Part shown: piece by piece, positions 24,021 to 33,365 of the stretch
Position numbering within the stretch: position 1 is the first letter of the stretch
How the letters are laid out: each line of letters opens with the position of its first letter
NCBI GenBank assembly: GCA_023091735.1
Contig: JALKBU010000515.1
Location: forward strand, 1 to 35,924
Source: Trichomonas tenax
Taxonomy: Eukaryota > Parabasalia > Trichomonadida > Trichomonadidae
Direction: 5' to 3'
DNA: 35,924 nucleotides
Notes under the pieces: model-generated
Seen by the model: only the letters and a program-made list of their open reading frames with translations
Database searches by the model: none
What the model was told of the DNA's origin: nothing
Made by a program: the position numbers and the translations under genes

Positions 24021-25586
24021 TTAGAAGTGTGTTGATATCTTTCTCTGTGGAATCTTGACTTTCTTGAGATGCTTCTTTACGATTCCTTCAGGCATCTTAG
24101 ACAAGAATGAGCTTGGAGAGAATTCGATATCGAAATTCATTGCAAGTGCTTGTTGATCTCTAGATATTGCATGAAGTGTGTCAATGACATCATAAGGAAT
24201 GAACCAATACCCGCATTGTCTGTCAGAAGATGGCTTATAAGAAATCTCGAATGCATCACCTAATCTATAGAAAGGCAAATTGTTAATTGGAACATCTTCC
24301 ACCGGATTAGTAAGTCTGAGCATTGGAGTTGTTGTCATACCTGTTGTTTCTTCATGGATAATGGTATCATATGTTCTGGCAGGAAGGTGTAAAATTGAGT
24401 AATATTCGTTTTCTTTGCAGTATTCCTTATTCACACAAACCAATGTGTCAGCAAATCCAGCTTTAGTTTCTGAGTCATCATCATCGCCTGCTTGAGAAGA
24501 GCAATAGTTGATGTCGCTTGCATTCTTCATACACGATCTAAGCGGTCCATACCAAAAGTGTGACGCATACGCGTTTGGACAAATCGAGTGCGCGCTGTGT
24601 TTCTTCAAATCACCAGAGAAGTATGTGATAGGGAAACCAATGTCACGAAGAACACCTTTAGCAATAAAGCCACCCTTTGAAGTCTTCATGTGCTTCAAAG
24701 CCATTCTTCCTCTTGAAGCAACAAATGAATCTGAATAACCAACAATTTCGAAGTTAATTGTTTCAGCTGTGCCAACACCAACAGGATCTAATGGAACAAA
24801 GAATTCTCCACTATAAGTATGGGCTGGGAATTGAAGAATTCCACATTTTTCATTTGGATTATTTGGACAATCGAAAGTTTTCGACTGACACTCAATTGTA
24901 TCATTTGCACGCTTATCGCTGCATGGAATATAGTATTGTGCCATCAATTTAGGCATCTGGAACAAAACTGGTTTCATTGTTGCGTATAACAACCCTTTGA
25001 TTGCATGAATTTCCGAAGCAAAGTTTAGATTCTTCATTTTGAAGCGTAATGGGTTCCTTTTGTATTCCAAAGCATTTGAGCAGTTTCGAATATTTTCGCC
25101 GCAAATTCCTTCTGGTAAAAGCGCTCCGCTGAGATCAGGTATTGAAGAAAGAAGCTTTAGTAACTGTGTTGTTGTTATATCTTGGACCGTGAAAGGATTT
25201 TGAATATTCTCGCAAATTTTCTTGTATTTAGCATCTTTACACATGTCATTTATTGCTGTCAAAAATGCATACTCTGAGAATTCTATTGTTTCATTTCGTT
25301 TTAATTCATTTTTCACGTACATTTGATTTCTATATTCAGATTCAAGTAACGAAACTACCGAAAATAACGCCGAATACTGCTCCGACCCAGAGTTTGGAAC
25401 TAATGTATCATAAGACGAATCAACAACATAATGATGTGGAAGATAATTTCCGAATTCATTTAGGTTCATGTTGATTTTCTTGAAATACAGTGTCATCGAC
25501 ATTATCGCGGCGCAAGTTGCAGTGCTACACGCGACAAATGCTACTGTTAGGATAAATATATGAAGCAATCTGAGTTGACATAACAT
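24021..25586 (-). CDS. Membrane-anchored ectoprotein, faint papain-like fold
   Basis: A 521-residue protein. A hydrophobic stretch at 8-35 acts as signal peptide or signal anchor, and the rest is cysteine-containing and N-glycosylation-site-rich, so it is probably lumenal or extracellular. PNSGSEQYSALFSVVSLLES at 64-83 resembles the active-site helix of C1A (papain) peptidases, usually CGSCWAFS, but the cysteine is absent. INFEIVGYSDS at 277-287 resembles the 'HAVxxVGY' strand, with the histidine replaced, and the following region lacks a clear KNSWG. If the resemblance is real, this is an inactive homologue. An acidic DDDDSET patch lies at 368-374 and the C-terminus is basic. The start is the first ATG; TATAAAAA lies just before it. 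I am not sure of the family; 'hypothetical membrane protein' is the safe name. Confidence 0.7.
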   Translation of the reverse strand: MLCQLRLLHIFILTVAFVACSTATCAAIMSMTLYFKKINMNLNEFGNYLPHHYVVDSSYDTLVPNSGSEQYSALFSVVSLLESEYRNQMYVKNELKRNETIEFSEYAFLTAINDMCKDAKYKKICENIQNPFTVQDITTTQLLKLLSSIPDLSGALLPEGICGENIRNCSNALEYKRNPLRFKMKNLNFASEIHAIKGLLYATMKPVLFQMPKLMAQYYIPCSDKRANDTIECQSKTFDCPNNPNEKCGILQFPAHTYSGEFFVPLDPVGVGTAETINFEIVGYSDSFVASRGRMALKHMKTSKGGFIAKGVLRDIGFPITYFSGDLKKHSAHSICPNAYASHFWYGPLRSCMKNASDINYCSSQAGDDDDSETKAGFADTLVCVNKEYCKENEYYSILHLPARTYDTIIHEETTGMTTTPMLRLTNPVEDVPINNLPFYRLGDAFEISYKPSSDRQCGYWFIPYDVIDTLHAISRDQQALAMNFDIEFSPSSFLSKMPEGIVKKHLKKVKIPQRKISTHF

Positions 25587-26616
25587 TTTTTATATTTTGT
25601 CAATTTAACAATATTTTTCCTGTCTATTTGCCAATTTTAATTGACAGAAATTATTTTTATTTGGCAAATAATGAAATCTTCTGTCAAATCATCATGTCTC
25701 AATTATTTGTTATAATATCTCACTTTTTATATCACGCTACCTATTGCCCTATCGAGTGCTGATGACTGATGATACAACAAAACAAGAAATTGACTTAGAT
25801 AAAAATTACATAAAAATAATTTGTATTTTAATAATGAATACGATTAGTTCTAATAATATAATCAAAATTTACGTCTATAGCACCATTGTTTTATACATTT
25901 GAAATTAATTCTTAGAGTTGTTTGCTGCAGAAAAGCGAACTTTTTTACTTCGTGATTGCATCAAATGTTATTCGCGGGAACAAAGAAATGTACATTTTCG
26001 CCCACCAACAAAGGTTGAGTATGCAGCCTTTTGCCATAGTATTTGGTATTTATATTATAATGCTAATCTAAATGTCTTATTTTTATGCAAAAATAAATTT
26101 TACTGTACGTTATGGTTTGCGGGTCTCCATTTATTGCATTTACAAAATACAAACGTAAAGCTGATCTTAAAAGGACCGAGATCTTAATGATTTCTTTCTT
26201 CCTATCCAAGCTGATCAATAACTACTCAATGCATATGATCGAATAAGTGGATTATTTTGACATGTAAATTTATGAAAAAAATGTGGCATGTAAATAAAAT
26301 TCTAATCATCAATTTTGTAATTATTGGATTTTTGAAAGATCAGAAAACAAATAGAAGCCACTCTCTATAGTTGTACACACACTAAGGCTCCATGATGAAT
26401 GCAGCGATAGTTATCTGCAGAAATTCTTATGAAATTTTTGTTGAATGGGATATTAAAATTAAAATTCAAGTCTGCTAGTGAAAACAGTATGAGCGGATCC
26501 AGTATATCAATGATAACGCGTTTAAAATGATCAATCTCTAAATCTAAGTTTGAGAGAAATTTTGGTCGGATGACAACTATTTTTAAAAAGTAACACTAAA
26601 TTGTGAAAAACAGTAC

Positions 26617-26628
26617 AAAAAGTGACAG
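26617..26628 (+). promoter_or_regulatory. AAAAAGTGACAG motif upstream of methyltransferase gene
   Basis: Ends 9 bases before the ATG at 26638. A weaker relative, AAAAAGTAACAC, sits about 32 bases further up. The same 12 bases precede a start at 35770 and, reversed, one at 23551. Confidence 0.5.
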
Positions 26629-26630
26629 TT

Positions 26631-26637
26631 TCATAAA
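26631..26637 (+). promoter_or_regulatory. Initiator-like TCATAAA before ATG
   Basis: TCATA fits the trichomonad initiator TCA(+1)-pyrimidine-W; the +1 A (26633) would give a 5-base leader, in keeping with the very short leaders known in Trichomonas. Confidence 0.5.
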
Positions 26638-27135
26638 ATGCAGATCGATTTTACTCACATCGTTTGCATATTTACGACTCTATTTCCATATTTCCTCTAC
26701 ACGTGGGCCTACAAGCATCCCAGCTCATTTAGAAGGATCTTTACACAGAAGGGATTAATTCAGATTGCAACATGGAACAAAATCATCGGAGCTGTCTTCC
26801 ATCTTCCAACATGCTTCAGGGCCGGAATCAATGGACCTGGTTTGTGCATTGCTATTCCTTTAGTTTTTGTTGGCCAATATCTCAACGAAGTTGTTTACAA
26901 TGTTTTAGGTGACTCAGGCGTTTACTACGGCAACGAAATTGGTAATGTTAAGCCAAAAATGATCAGCGGCTTTCCATTTACAATTGGTGATCCAATGTAC
27001 AAAGGCGCTATTTTGACTGTCCTTGGTTGGTTCTTCGCAATGAACACAACAAAGGAAATCATTATCATTTGTGTGCCATGGATCATTGCATACTTCACAC
27101 AGGTTATTGTCGAGAACACAGTTCCTGGCCATTAA
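26638..27135 (+). CDS. Phospholipid (PE) N-methyltransferase-like protein
   Basis: A 165-residue integral membrane protein resembling phosphatidylethanolamine / phospholipid N-methyltransferases (PEMT, Opi3), which use S-adenosylmethionine to methylate PE-type lipids to phosphatidylcholine in the ER membrane. The family signature is visible: QIATWNK at 42-48, then GVYYGNEIGNVKPKMISGFP at 94-113 followed by FTIGDPMYKG at 114-123 and LGWFFA at 129-134, matching the FPFN..DNPMYxGS..LGW pattern. Hydrophobic spans lie near 6-24, 66-90, 124-137 and 140-158. The protein stops shortly after VEN (158-160), where animal PEMT has an EE pair for the cofactor and a longer tail; one acidic residue (E159) remains. 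The length is near that of short family members. The gene stands alone. An S-adenosylmethionine-dependent role is likely; lipid specificity is not shown. Confidence 0.75.
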   Translation: MQIDFTHIVCIFTTLFPYFLYTWAYKHPSSFRRIFTQKGLIQIATWNKIIGAVFHLPTCFRAGINGPGLCIAIPLVFVGQYLNEVVYNVLGDSGVYYGNEIGNVKPKMISGFPFTIGDPMYKGAILTVLGWFFAMNTTKEIIIICVPWIIAYFTQVIVENTVPGH

Positions 27136-27554
27136 CTGAATGTTAATCATATACTCATCGAATATATGGATAGTGAAATAAAGTTTACTTTATATTACAA
27201 TTTTTGCAAAATTCTATTTTTGAACAGGAATCCATTCTATCATAGTTTCATGTGCACAGGTAATGGATTGTCATTTGGCTGATTATAAAGTTGTTTTTAT
27301 TTAATTTATGAAAATTGATTAATTTCAACAATGTTCAACAATTTTATGAGTATAATTTGCAATGCTACATTGCTAAAAATTTACAAACACCCAAATATAT
27401 TTTTGATTTTCAATTTCTATAATCTTATTTTCAAAATGATGTTAACCCATTTATACTAATGAAAGATAAGCACTATATTAAGAAATATGTTATGAAAAAT
27501 ATGTCATTTTTAATTTAAAAGCATTTAATCCCAAAAAAAGTCTTAATTTTCAAG
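27136..27554. other. Convergent 3' region, AT-rich
   Basis: 419 bp between the end of the methyltransferase gene and the end of the broken surface-protein gene. AATAAAG occurs shortly after the first stop. No gene, RNA or repeat is evident. Confidence 0.6.
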
Positions 27555-28847
27555 TTAGGAAGAAGAATCTTTTTTCGAATCTTTGTTCTTCTTTGCCTTG
27601 ACGACCAAGATAGCAGCAACAATGATAACTGCAACAGCTACAACACAGCAAACAGCAACAATGACAATCGTTGCGCGGCTTGTGGATGTCTTCTGAGTTG
27701 TATCGATGTTCGATGTTGTAAAGACATCACCATTTGATGTCAATGTTGCATTGATCTCAGGGAAGAACCATGTTGTATCAGTTGTTGCCTGAGCACTCTT
27801 CTGTGGGATTTCATAAATGATCTCAATGTTAACATCAACATCGCTATCATTCTTCATCAAGATGTAATCAGAAATTCCATGATAGTTTCTAATTTTTTCC
27901 TTGTATTCCTTGACTTCGAACCCCAATTTCTCCTTCTCATTCTCCTTAATCTTCTTCTGCTCTTCTAATTTTTTCTTCAGTCCTTGAATGCTCAAGGATA
28001 TTTCTAGCACCAGATGCTGAAGATTGTTCTGGAGTCTCAGATGTCTGAGTTTCGTTGTGAGATACTGGGTCTTCTGTGCCATCGTGAACTTCGCCTTCTG
28101 TCTCGTGCTCCTTGAGTTCTTCCTTAGAAGGAACAGGATAGAAGAAAGCAGAGTGGCCATTACCAATTGTTCCATTAAGTCTTCCATGTGTGAAAACATT
28201 GCCAGAAAGGGATGAGAAGTAACCGCATCCAAGATTGCGGTTATATTTGAACTGCCTGATATCAATGCCACCGAAGACGCCAACAGTTGTTGAAATTTCA
28301 ATATCATAAGATGTGTCACTTGTCTTGTTGACTTTCTTCTGGAAGTTGAGAACCTGGGAACCAGTCTTGAGTGTAGAAATAACTGATGTCTGTGTTGTCT
28401 TTACATTGTATTCTATTCATGAGTGAACTTCTTTGTTGCATTGAATGACGGAGGGACAGCAAGGACTTGAATGAAGCAGTTATCATTGATGTTCTTGCAC
28501 TCGATCTTAGCAACTGATTAAGCATCAATTTCATCATCATCGTTGCACTTTGCGAGAACTGCAAAAGCATTATCGATTGGATCTTCATATTTAAAGCAAT
28601 AGCTTCCGTTTTCCGACTTCTTTGGGATTGCCGCTGTAACTGTGTATGTGGAATTGCTGGCAATGATGAAGCTGCCCCATAGGCATTTTGATTCATTTGC
28701 ATGAATGTTTACAATTTTGGCTTTTCCATGTTTTGGTTCAATCCAATATTTGGCGCTGCATTCTGGAAAAGCAGTCGATGGATTGATCTTATAGGAAGGA
28801 GCTTCCACTGTTTCGTTGAGAGTAAGTAGTCTCAGCTGATTCAGCAT
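27555..28847 (-). pseudogene. Surface-type single-pass membrane protein gene, broken
   Basis: Three frames each hold a part of one protein. The 5' part (28847-28518) is cysteine-containing and glycosylation-rich and stops at an in-frame TAA (28518-28520), after which the same frame resumes as VAKIECKNINDNCFIQVLAV. A tandem doubling of TATTC at 28409-28418 then shifts the frame; the middle part (to about 27946) contains GVFGGIDIRQFKYNRNLGCG and a Glu/Thr-rich linker. A further shift near 28000 leads to a coiled coil (LKKKLEEQKKIKENEKEK), a membrane span (ATIVIVAVCCVVAVAVIIVA) and a short basic tail. The layout is that of a type I surface protein. No signal peptide is found: an in-frame TAA lies 36 bases before the first ATG, and a MITE begins 71 bases upstream. 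The family is not recognised. Sequencing error could explain one break but hardly all three. Confidence 0.75.
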
Positions 28848-28917
28848 CTCTAGATGAGAAATGATATGCTTTGATTTAATTTAATCATTCACACAAAATT
28901 TCTATGGGCTATTTGAA

Positions 28918-29182
28918 TGTTGGGTATAAAAAAGAGTCACGAAAAAGTGAAGTGTTTACATGGCAAATGTATTTCATTTTGACATGTAAAATTAGTTAGC
29001 TAATTAGAATGTGTATTTATAAAGTTCATTTCAAGCTTGTTAAAGTGCATATCAAGTTTGCTAGAGTGCATATCAAGCTTAATAGAACACCCTTTGTTAT
29101 AATGCCAGACTTTACATGTCAAAACGTATTTAGAACTGCCATGTAAACACGTCACTTTTATGACTCTTTTTTATACCCTACA
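28918..29182. mobile_element. MITE-like element, copy 2
   Basis: A 265-bp relative of the element at 450-765. The left terminus (28918-28965) opens TGTTGGGTATAAAAAAGAG and the right one (29137-29182) reads TGTAGGGTATAAAAAAGAG on the other strand. The inner TTTTGACATGTAAA pair is conserved. The centre has three clear 21-nt repeats starting TCAAGCTTGTTAAAG, TCAAGTTTGCTAGAG and TCAAGCTTAATAGAA. It is about 50 bp shorter than copy 1, mainly in the centre. No target-site duplication is visible. It has no coding capacity. Confidence 0.85.
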
Positions 29183-29780
29183 CAGCGTAGACTATTATTC
29201 ATTGTTTTTCTGGGAAAGGTTAATTTTGTTTTATGGCAAAAGGTTAAATTGTGAAAGAAGTGTATCAACTCTGAGGTCAGAACCAGATCAAACATGTATG
29301 GGCAAATATAACTCTTATGTGATGCCATACATAGTTGTAGTGTTAAATATATATAATATCGTTTCATATTTTTCATTAACAATTTGATATCAATTTATTA
29401 TTGAGTAAATAGCAATATTTATTATAAATATATCACACTCCAACAATATAGTAACATATTACAAATATTACAAGCTCCTAATTGAATAATTGTTCAGTAT
29501 CTTAATTTATAAATACACGAAATAATTGCAGAGACGACAATACACATAAGTGCATGCACATATTACATGTTTTTAATGTGATGCACCAACTTATACTCAT
29601 AGCCTCCCAATGATCAAATATCAGAAATGATATTAGACATTATTAACATATGAACAACATGCAACATATTAAGTAATTTTTTGGATTTGATCTAATTGTT
29701 GCCAATTTCTTTTGATGTACTCAAAAATCGCAAAATTCGAAAAACGACGATTCGATTTCTGACACGTAAACTTCAAAAAT
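29183..29780. other. Intergenic upstream of membrane-protein gene
   Basis: 598 bp of AT-rich sequence. Two overlapping short open frames on opposite strands at 29158-29387 cover the MITE end and show nothing recognisable. CTGACACG lies 26 bases before the next ATG. Confidence 0.55.
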
Positions 29781-30620
29781 ATGTTTTCTTATTTCGTTGC
29801 CGTTTCTCTGTGCTACGGCTTCAAACAGATCATTCTCGTTAAAGACAAAGTGATGAAAATCGATTTAACGAACAAATCCGGCGTTTTTTTGTTCCCTCAC
29901 GTTAAACCTGGAAAATTAATATTAAATATTTTCGGTCCAAAGAAGAATTTTACGGCTACACGGATGGTGGAGCAATATATGCATCTTGTTGATGAGGAAT
30001 TAACATTAGAATCGAAACAAAAAGAACCAACGATTATTAGTTATTGGGAATTACCATTAGATTTTTGTCCTATGTACAATTTTGTCTTCGATGTAGAGAG
30101 TGATATGGAATTCAGCTCTCTTGTCGATCTCAAAAATGATATTCAATGTATTTTTTCACCGTTTGTATTTAAACAGATGAAATTCTCAATGGTAACGAGT
30201 ATAGAATACCCAGAGATATACGGAATCAATCTATCAAATAAGTTAGAATTCAAAGAAAAAGCAAATTTTGATAAACCTTTCTTTATTCGTTTACTTCCGA
30301 ACCAATTGGCATACACATTTGATTTTACTGCTCACGTTAAAGGTTCAGCAGTCAATTATTGTCACTTTAATTCGATTCCTTTATGTCTTGATTTGATTGC
30401 TGTTCCTGGAACGTGGCAAGGAGTGATAGAGGACACAAAATGCATCAATAGCCATGAACCACTTTTGTTCTATGCAAAATTCACATTTGGATCATCGGTT
30501 TTGATTTTCTTTGTTTCTATATTGATTTTCATGCATAATATGATTTGGAGCAGAGACGATAAACCTCAGATGACCAAAAATGATACAGAATATTTGATTA
30601 ACGAAGACTTAAGCAACTAA
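29781..30620 (+). CDS. Type I membrane protein, family unknown
   Basis: A 279-residue protein with a short hydrophobic N-terminus (FVAVSLCYGF at 4-13) acting as a signal peptide, a lumenal or extracellular part of about 220 residues, a membrane span near 235-255 (SSVLIFFVSILIFMHNMIW) and an acidic cytosolic tail. Cysteine-bearing segments are DFCPMYNF and NYCHFNSIPLCLDL. The topology and the cysteine cluster before the span resemble ER- or surface-resident type I proteins; I considered a PIG-X-like GPI-mannosyltransferase subunit, but the match is too weak to claim. The start ATG is the first in frame; TTCAAAAAT precedes it. No neighbour suggests a function. Confidence 0.75.
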   Translation: MFSYFVAVSLCYGFKQIILVKDKVMKIDLTNKSGVFLFPHVKPGKLILNIFGPKKNFTATRMVEQYMHLVDEELTLESKQKEPTIISYWELPLDFCPMYNFVFDVESDMEFSSLVDLKNDIQCIFSPFVFKQMKFSMVTSIEYPEIYGINLSNKLEFKEKANFDKPFFIRLLPNQLAYTFDFTAHVKGSAVNYCHFNSIPLCLDLIAVPGTWQGVIEDTKCINSHEPLLFYAKFTFGSSVLIFFVSILIFMHNMIWSRDDKPQMTKNDTEYLINEDLSN

Positions 30621-31139
30621 TTTTATATTGTTTTGTTAATGTTCATAATTAGAGTTTAATAGAATTAAAATATTATTACTTCATAAACCGTATTGTTATG
30701 GATTTTAGTTATATGTTCTAATGCTAGCATAGGATCTACTAACGCATTTATGAATAAATGATTTTGAATTGGTAACAATTCATAATTCATTAATCAACAT
30801 TTTTGCTGTCGAATGGAACATTGGCATATCATCGTTTATAACAAAGCTTCATCAATAGATTGTGGTACTATGGATGAGATATGACTAAAATCATTTTTGT
30901 CATGTAACGTGTCAAATAGAAAATTATGCCACGTAATGTGTCAAAATTGAAAAGTATCGTGGAACACAAGTTAATGACTATATTGCATATATTAAGTCAT
31001 TCTACAACAATGGTTCATAGTGGTATTAAGCAATTGAAAATCAATATATTTAAAACATCAAAAATTTATAAAATACATGGTATAAAAAAATTCATCGGAA
31101 ACATGAAACGACATTCCAACAAGTACTGTTAAGTTTCGC
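30621..31139. other. Convergent 3' region with short tandem repeat
   Basis: 519 bp. At 30900-30948 two near-copies of CATGTAACGTGTCAAA lie 29 bases apart (the second is CACGTAATGTGTCAAA). A 68-codon open frame starting at 30926 falls across this repeat and is not supported. Confidence 0.5.
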
Positions 31140-31628
31140 TTACAATTGGATGAGATCGTGCACTTCGTAAGCTTCGTGCTGAGGTACGTTTGTCAATATG
31201 TCTACAGTAAACTTACTACATGTCTTTGACTTCTCTAGTGGGACGAAATCACCGAGTGGTTCTTCGTGTATCTTTATAAAATCTCCACCAGAGTGAAAAT
31301 GATTTTCTAGCTTTTCAATGTTAGTCTGCAGTGGAATGAGCAATGTGTTACTTCTTTTTGTACGACTTATTTGGAATTTTGTCGTTCCTTTTGTTTGCAA
31401 TGTCTCGATTATAGGATCAAAGTTATTGAACTGGTTGGCAGCCGCAGCTGATATTTTGACATCGAAAGAGAGCCGTCTGTAGTTAAATCTGTCGACATCC
31501 GTCGTATCACGAATTGGAGGTACAGCGGAATTGATCTGTGACAAAGGCTCGTTGCTGTTGACGATGTTGGAGGGCCTCTGTATCCTCTCTAGGCTGTAAC
31601 TCATTGATTGTTCAATCTCCCAATTCAT
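31140..31628 (-). CDS. Small hypothetical protein
   Basis: A 162-residue protein without recognised domain, signal peptide or membrane span. It is polar, with conserved-looking segments RFNYRRLSFDVKISAAAAN (about 47-65) and KFQISRTKRSNTLLIPLQTN (about 83-102), and codon usage resembling its neighbours, which is the main reason to believe it. A TCATTA initiator, the T. vaginalis consensus form, sits eight bases before the ATG on its strand (31633-31638), which supports both the gene and the start. It converges with the type I membrane protein gene. Function unknown. Confidence 0.6.
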   Translation of the reverse strand: MNWEIEQSMSYSLERIQRPSNIVNSNEPLSQINSAVPPIRDTTDVDRFNYRRLSFDVKISAAAANQFNNFDPIIETLQTKGTTKFQISRTKRSNTLLIPLQTNIEKLENHFHSGGDFIKIHEEPLGDFVPLEKSKTCSKFTVDILTNVPQHEAYEVHDLIQL

Positions 31629-31632
31629 GAAA

Positions 31633-31638
31633 TAATGA
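31633..31638 (-). promoter_or_regulatory. Initiator TCATTA
   Basis: On the minus strand TCATTATTTC runs into the ATG at 31628; it fits the trichomonad initiator TCA(+1)-pyrimidine-W and would give an 8-base leader. Confidence 0.6.
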
Positions 31639-31985
31639 AAATAAACTTAATAAAAATGAAACGCAAATATTGAAATTAGCAGCGCATTTTTTTCGAATTT
31701 TATTATGAAAATTGATATCTATGGCATATAATATAGCTATTTTTATTCAACGTTTTAGAAAAATATTTATAGATATAATATTAGATGTATAAATTATATT
31801 GTGTTGAAACCATTTAATTTTGAATTTATTATGGAATTATCATTTTTATCACATTTAGAGATTAAATTGTTGTTTAGAATTTGTTTTGTGATCATTCAAT
31901 TTTTATAACATTATTAAATAGTAATATGGATAATTTTGAAATATAGAATTTTATTATATATGAAATTTCGCACCATTTTAAAAAA

Positions 31986-32049
31986 TTTATCTCAATTTTG
32001 AACGATAAAAAATTAATATGATGATTTTTTTGTTCAAAATAGAGATAAA
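31986..32049. repeat. Inverted repeat, 18-bp arms
   Basis: TTTATCTCAATTTTGAAC (31986-32003) pairs with GTTCAAAATAGAGATAAA (32032-32049), one mismatch, 28-base AT-rich loop. It could form a hairpin or cruciform. Its arm shares ATCTCAATTTTGA with the palindrome just downstream. Confidence 0.75.
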
Positions 32050-32068
32050 GTTTGTCCATAATATTAGA

Positions 32069-32097
32069 TCAAAATTGAGATATTATCTCAATTTTGA
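32069..32097. repeat. Near-perfect palindrome, 14-bp arms
   Basis: TCAAAATTGAGATA (32069-32082), one central base, TATCTCAATTTTGA (32084-32097). The arms match exactly. Confidence 0.85.
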
Positions 32098-32880
32098 GAT
32101 AATATTAAGCAAAAATATTTTTGAAAGAGTTCAATTTTTATTTTACGTTATTTTCAATAAAGAATATAAATGAATGAGTTATTTACGTTCTGAATTTTAT
32201 TTGTTAACATTCAAAATTGATCTTTGGTTTTACTCTCAATAGATTCTATAATATTATATCCGCTGAAAATAAACTTTTCTCTCAAATTACTTTTCATTAT
32301 TTTTGAATTAACATCAAGTTGTAGACAGAGCTATTTCGTATATTTAAATTTAAGTGATTTTTAGTTGGTCGATTCAAAACAATTATTGTTTGAAATATCA
32401 TTGATATATTATATAACAATCATATAGATTAGATCTATGAAAAGTTCATTCAATTTATTTTATGTATATTTCTTCCACATCATCAGTATAGCCCGATTTA
32501 TTGATAAGATCAAATTTATTTTTCATATTTGACACGATCATTTAATTCTATTCAATATATTCACATTTTTGTTTTCAGTAATTTCCAATAAGGTTTATTT
32601 TGAAAGCTGGATAAATTCTCAGCATAGGCACCACATAAGTTATTAACTCTATTTTAATTTTTTTTTTAATTTTTTATGTCTTGTATTCTTTTAATTTTTC
32701 ATTTGGTCCAATATTTCTATATTACAATGATTGACAAACCTAAATTTATCAGAAAATAATTAATTTTTTTGTTATCAGTGACTGGTCATTGATTTACACT
32801 CAGGGAGTCCTATATAAACATATTCCAAAGTCAGAAACGTTTTATGATTGATGCAATATGATTTTCATTTGATTCTTTTT

Positions 32881-33160
32881 TTATTGTGACGCATTTTTCA
32901 ATACACGAGTCCGATAGAGACAAAGGCCTCGAATCATTTCGTCAATTCTTGATGATTGGTCTTTGCATCCCAAAATTATCTGAAATGATGATGGATTTCG
33001 CATATTTTTGACTTCAGAATCCGATGACGTTGGTAATGTAGTACCTAATGTGTGAAGAATTCATCATTTTTTTCTTTGACTAAACATATCTCGGCTTCAA
33101 CACATGCGTTAAGTTTGGTCACTGCCCAAAAACCAGAAGATGGTATGGGTTAGTGATAAG
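32881..33160 (-). pseudogene. Possible relic of a decayed gene
   Basis: Three adjoining minus-strand frames read like protein: ALITNPYHLLVFGQ, then GFWAVTKLNACVEAEICLVK (ending at a TAG near 33054), then 33060-32881 with LGTTLPTSSDSEVKNMRNPS and RIDEMIRGLCLYRTRVLKNA before a TAA. The GC content is above that of the surrounding DNA. No family is recognised and no start is visible. Chance frames remain possible. Confidence 0.3.
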
Positions 33161-33365
33161 AGCTTTCATTTTCATCTTCATTTCTATATCTTTGATCCAA
33201 AATTGGTTTCAGATTTCAACACATTGATCAAAAAACACACTGCAATACATTTAGTTCTTTGGCGTTTTCATTTTTCACTAGAGACTAAATTGATGAAAGA
33301 TTTTTCATTCACACTGTAATTAACATTGTTTTCGCAAATTTACATTATAGCCATATTTCAAACTG

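Larger units (their letters stand above)
25587..26637. other. Divergent intergenic region
   Basis: About 1 kb between divergent starts. An 89-codon open frame at 25918-26187 has no ATG start or recognisable motif and is left out. At 26258-26300 TTTTGACATGTAAA, the inner sequence of the MITE arms, occurs together with a GGCATGTAAA; this may be an element relic. The last 40 bases carry the promoter motif of the methyltransferase gene. Confidence 0.5.
31629..33365. other. Long, very AT-rich intergenic region
   Basis: 1.7 kb with almost no G or C between 31640 and 32800, holding two strong inverted repeats (31986-32049 and 32069-32097). From 32880 to 33230 the base mix changes and minus-strand frames look like decayed coding sequence. 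No intact gene is visible. Confidence 0.65.

Noticed and set aside
25918..26187. 89-codon plus-strand frame
   Set aside because: It starts at TTG, has no motif and lies in a promoter region.
29781..30620. PIG-X-like GPI-mannosyltransferase subunit
   Set aside because: Topology and size fit loosely, but I cannot see the family's conserved residues; left as unknown.
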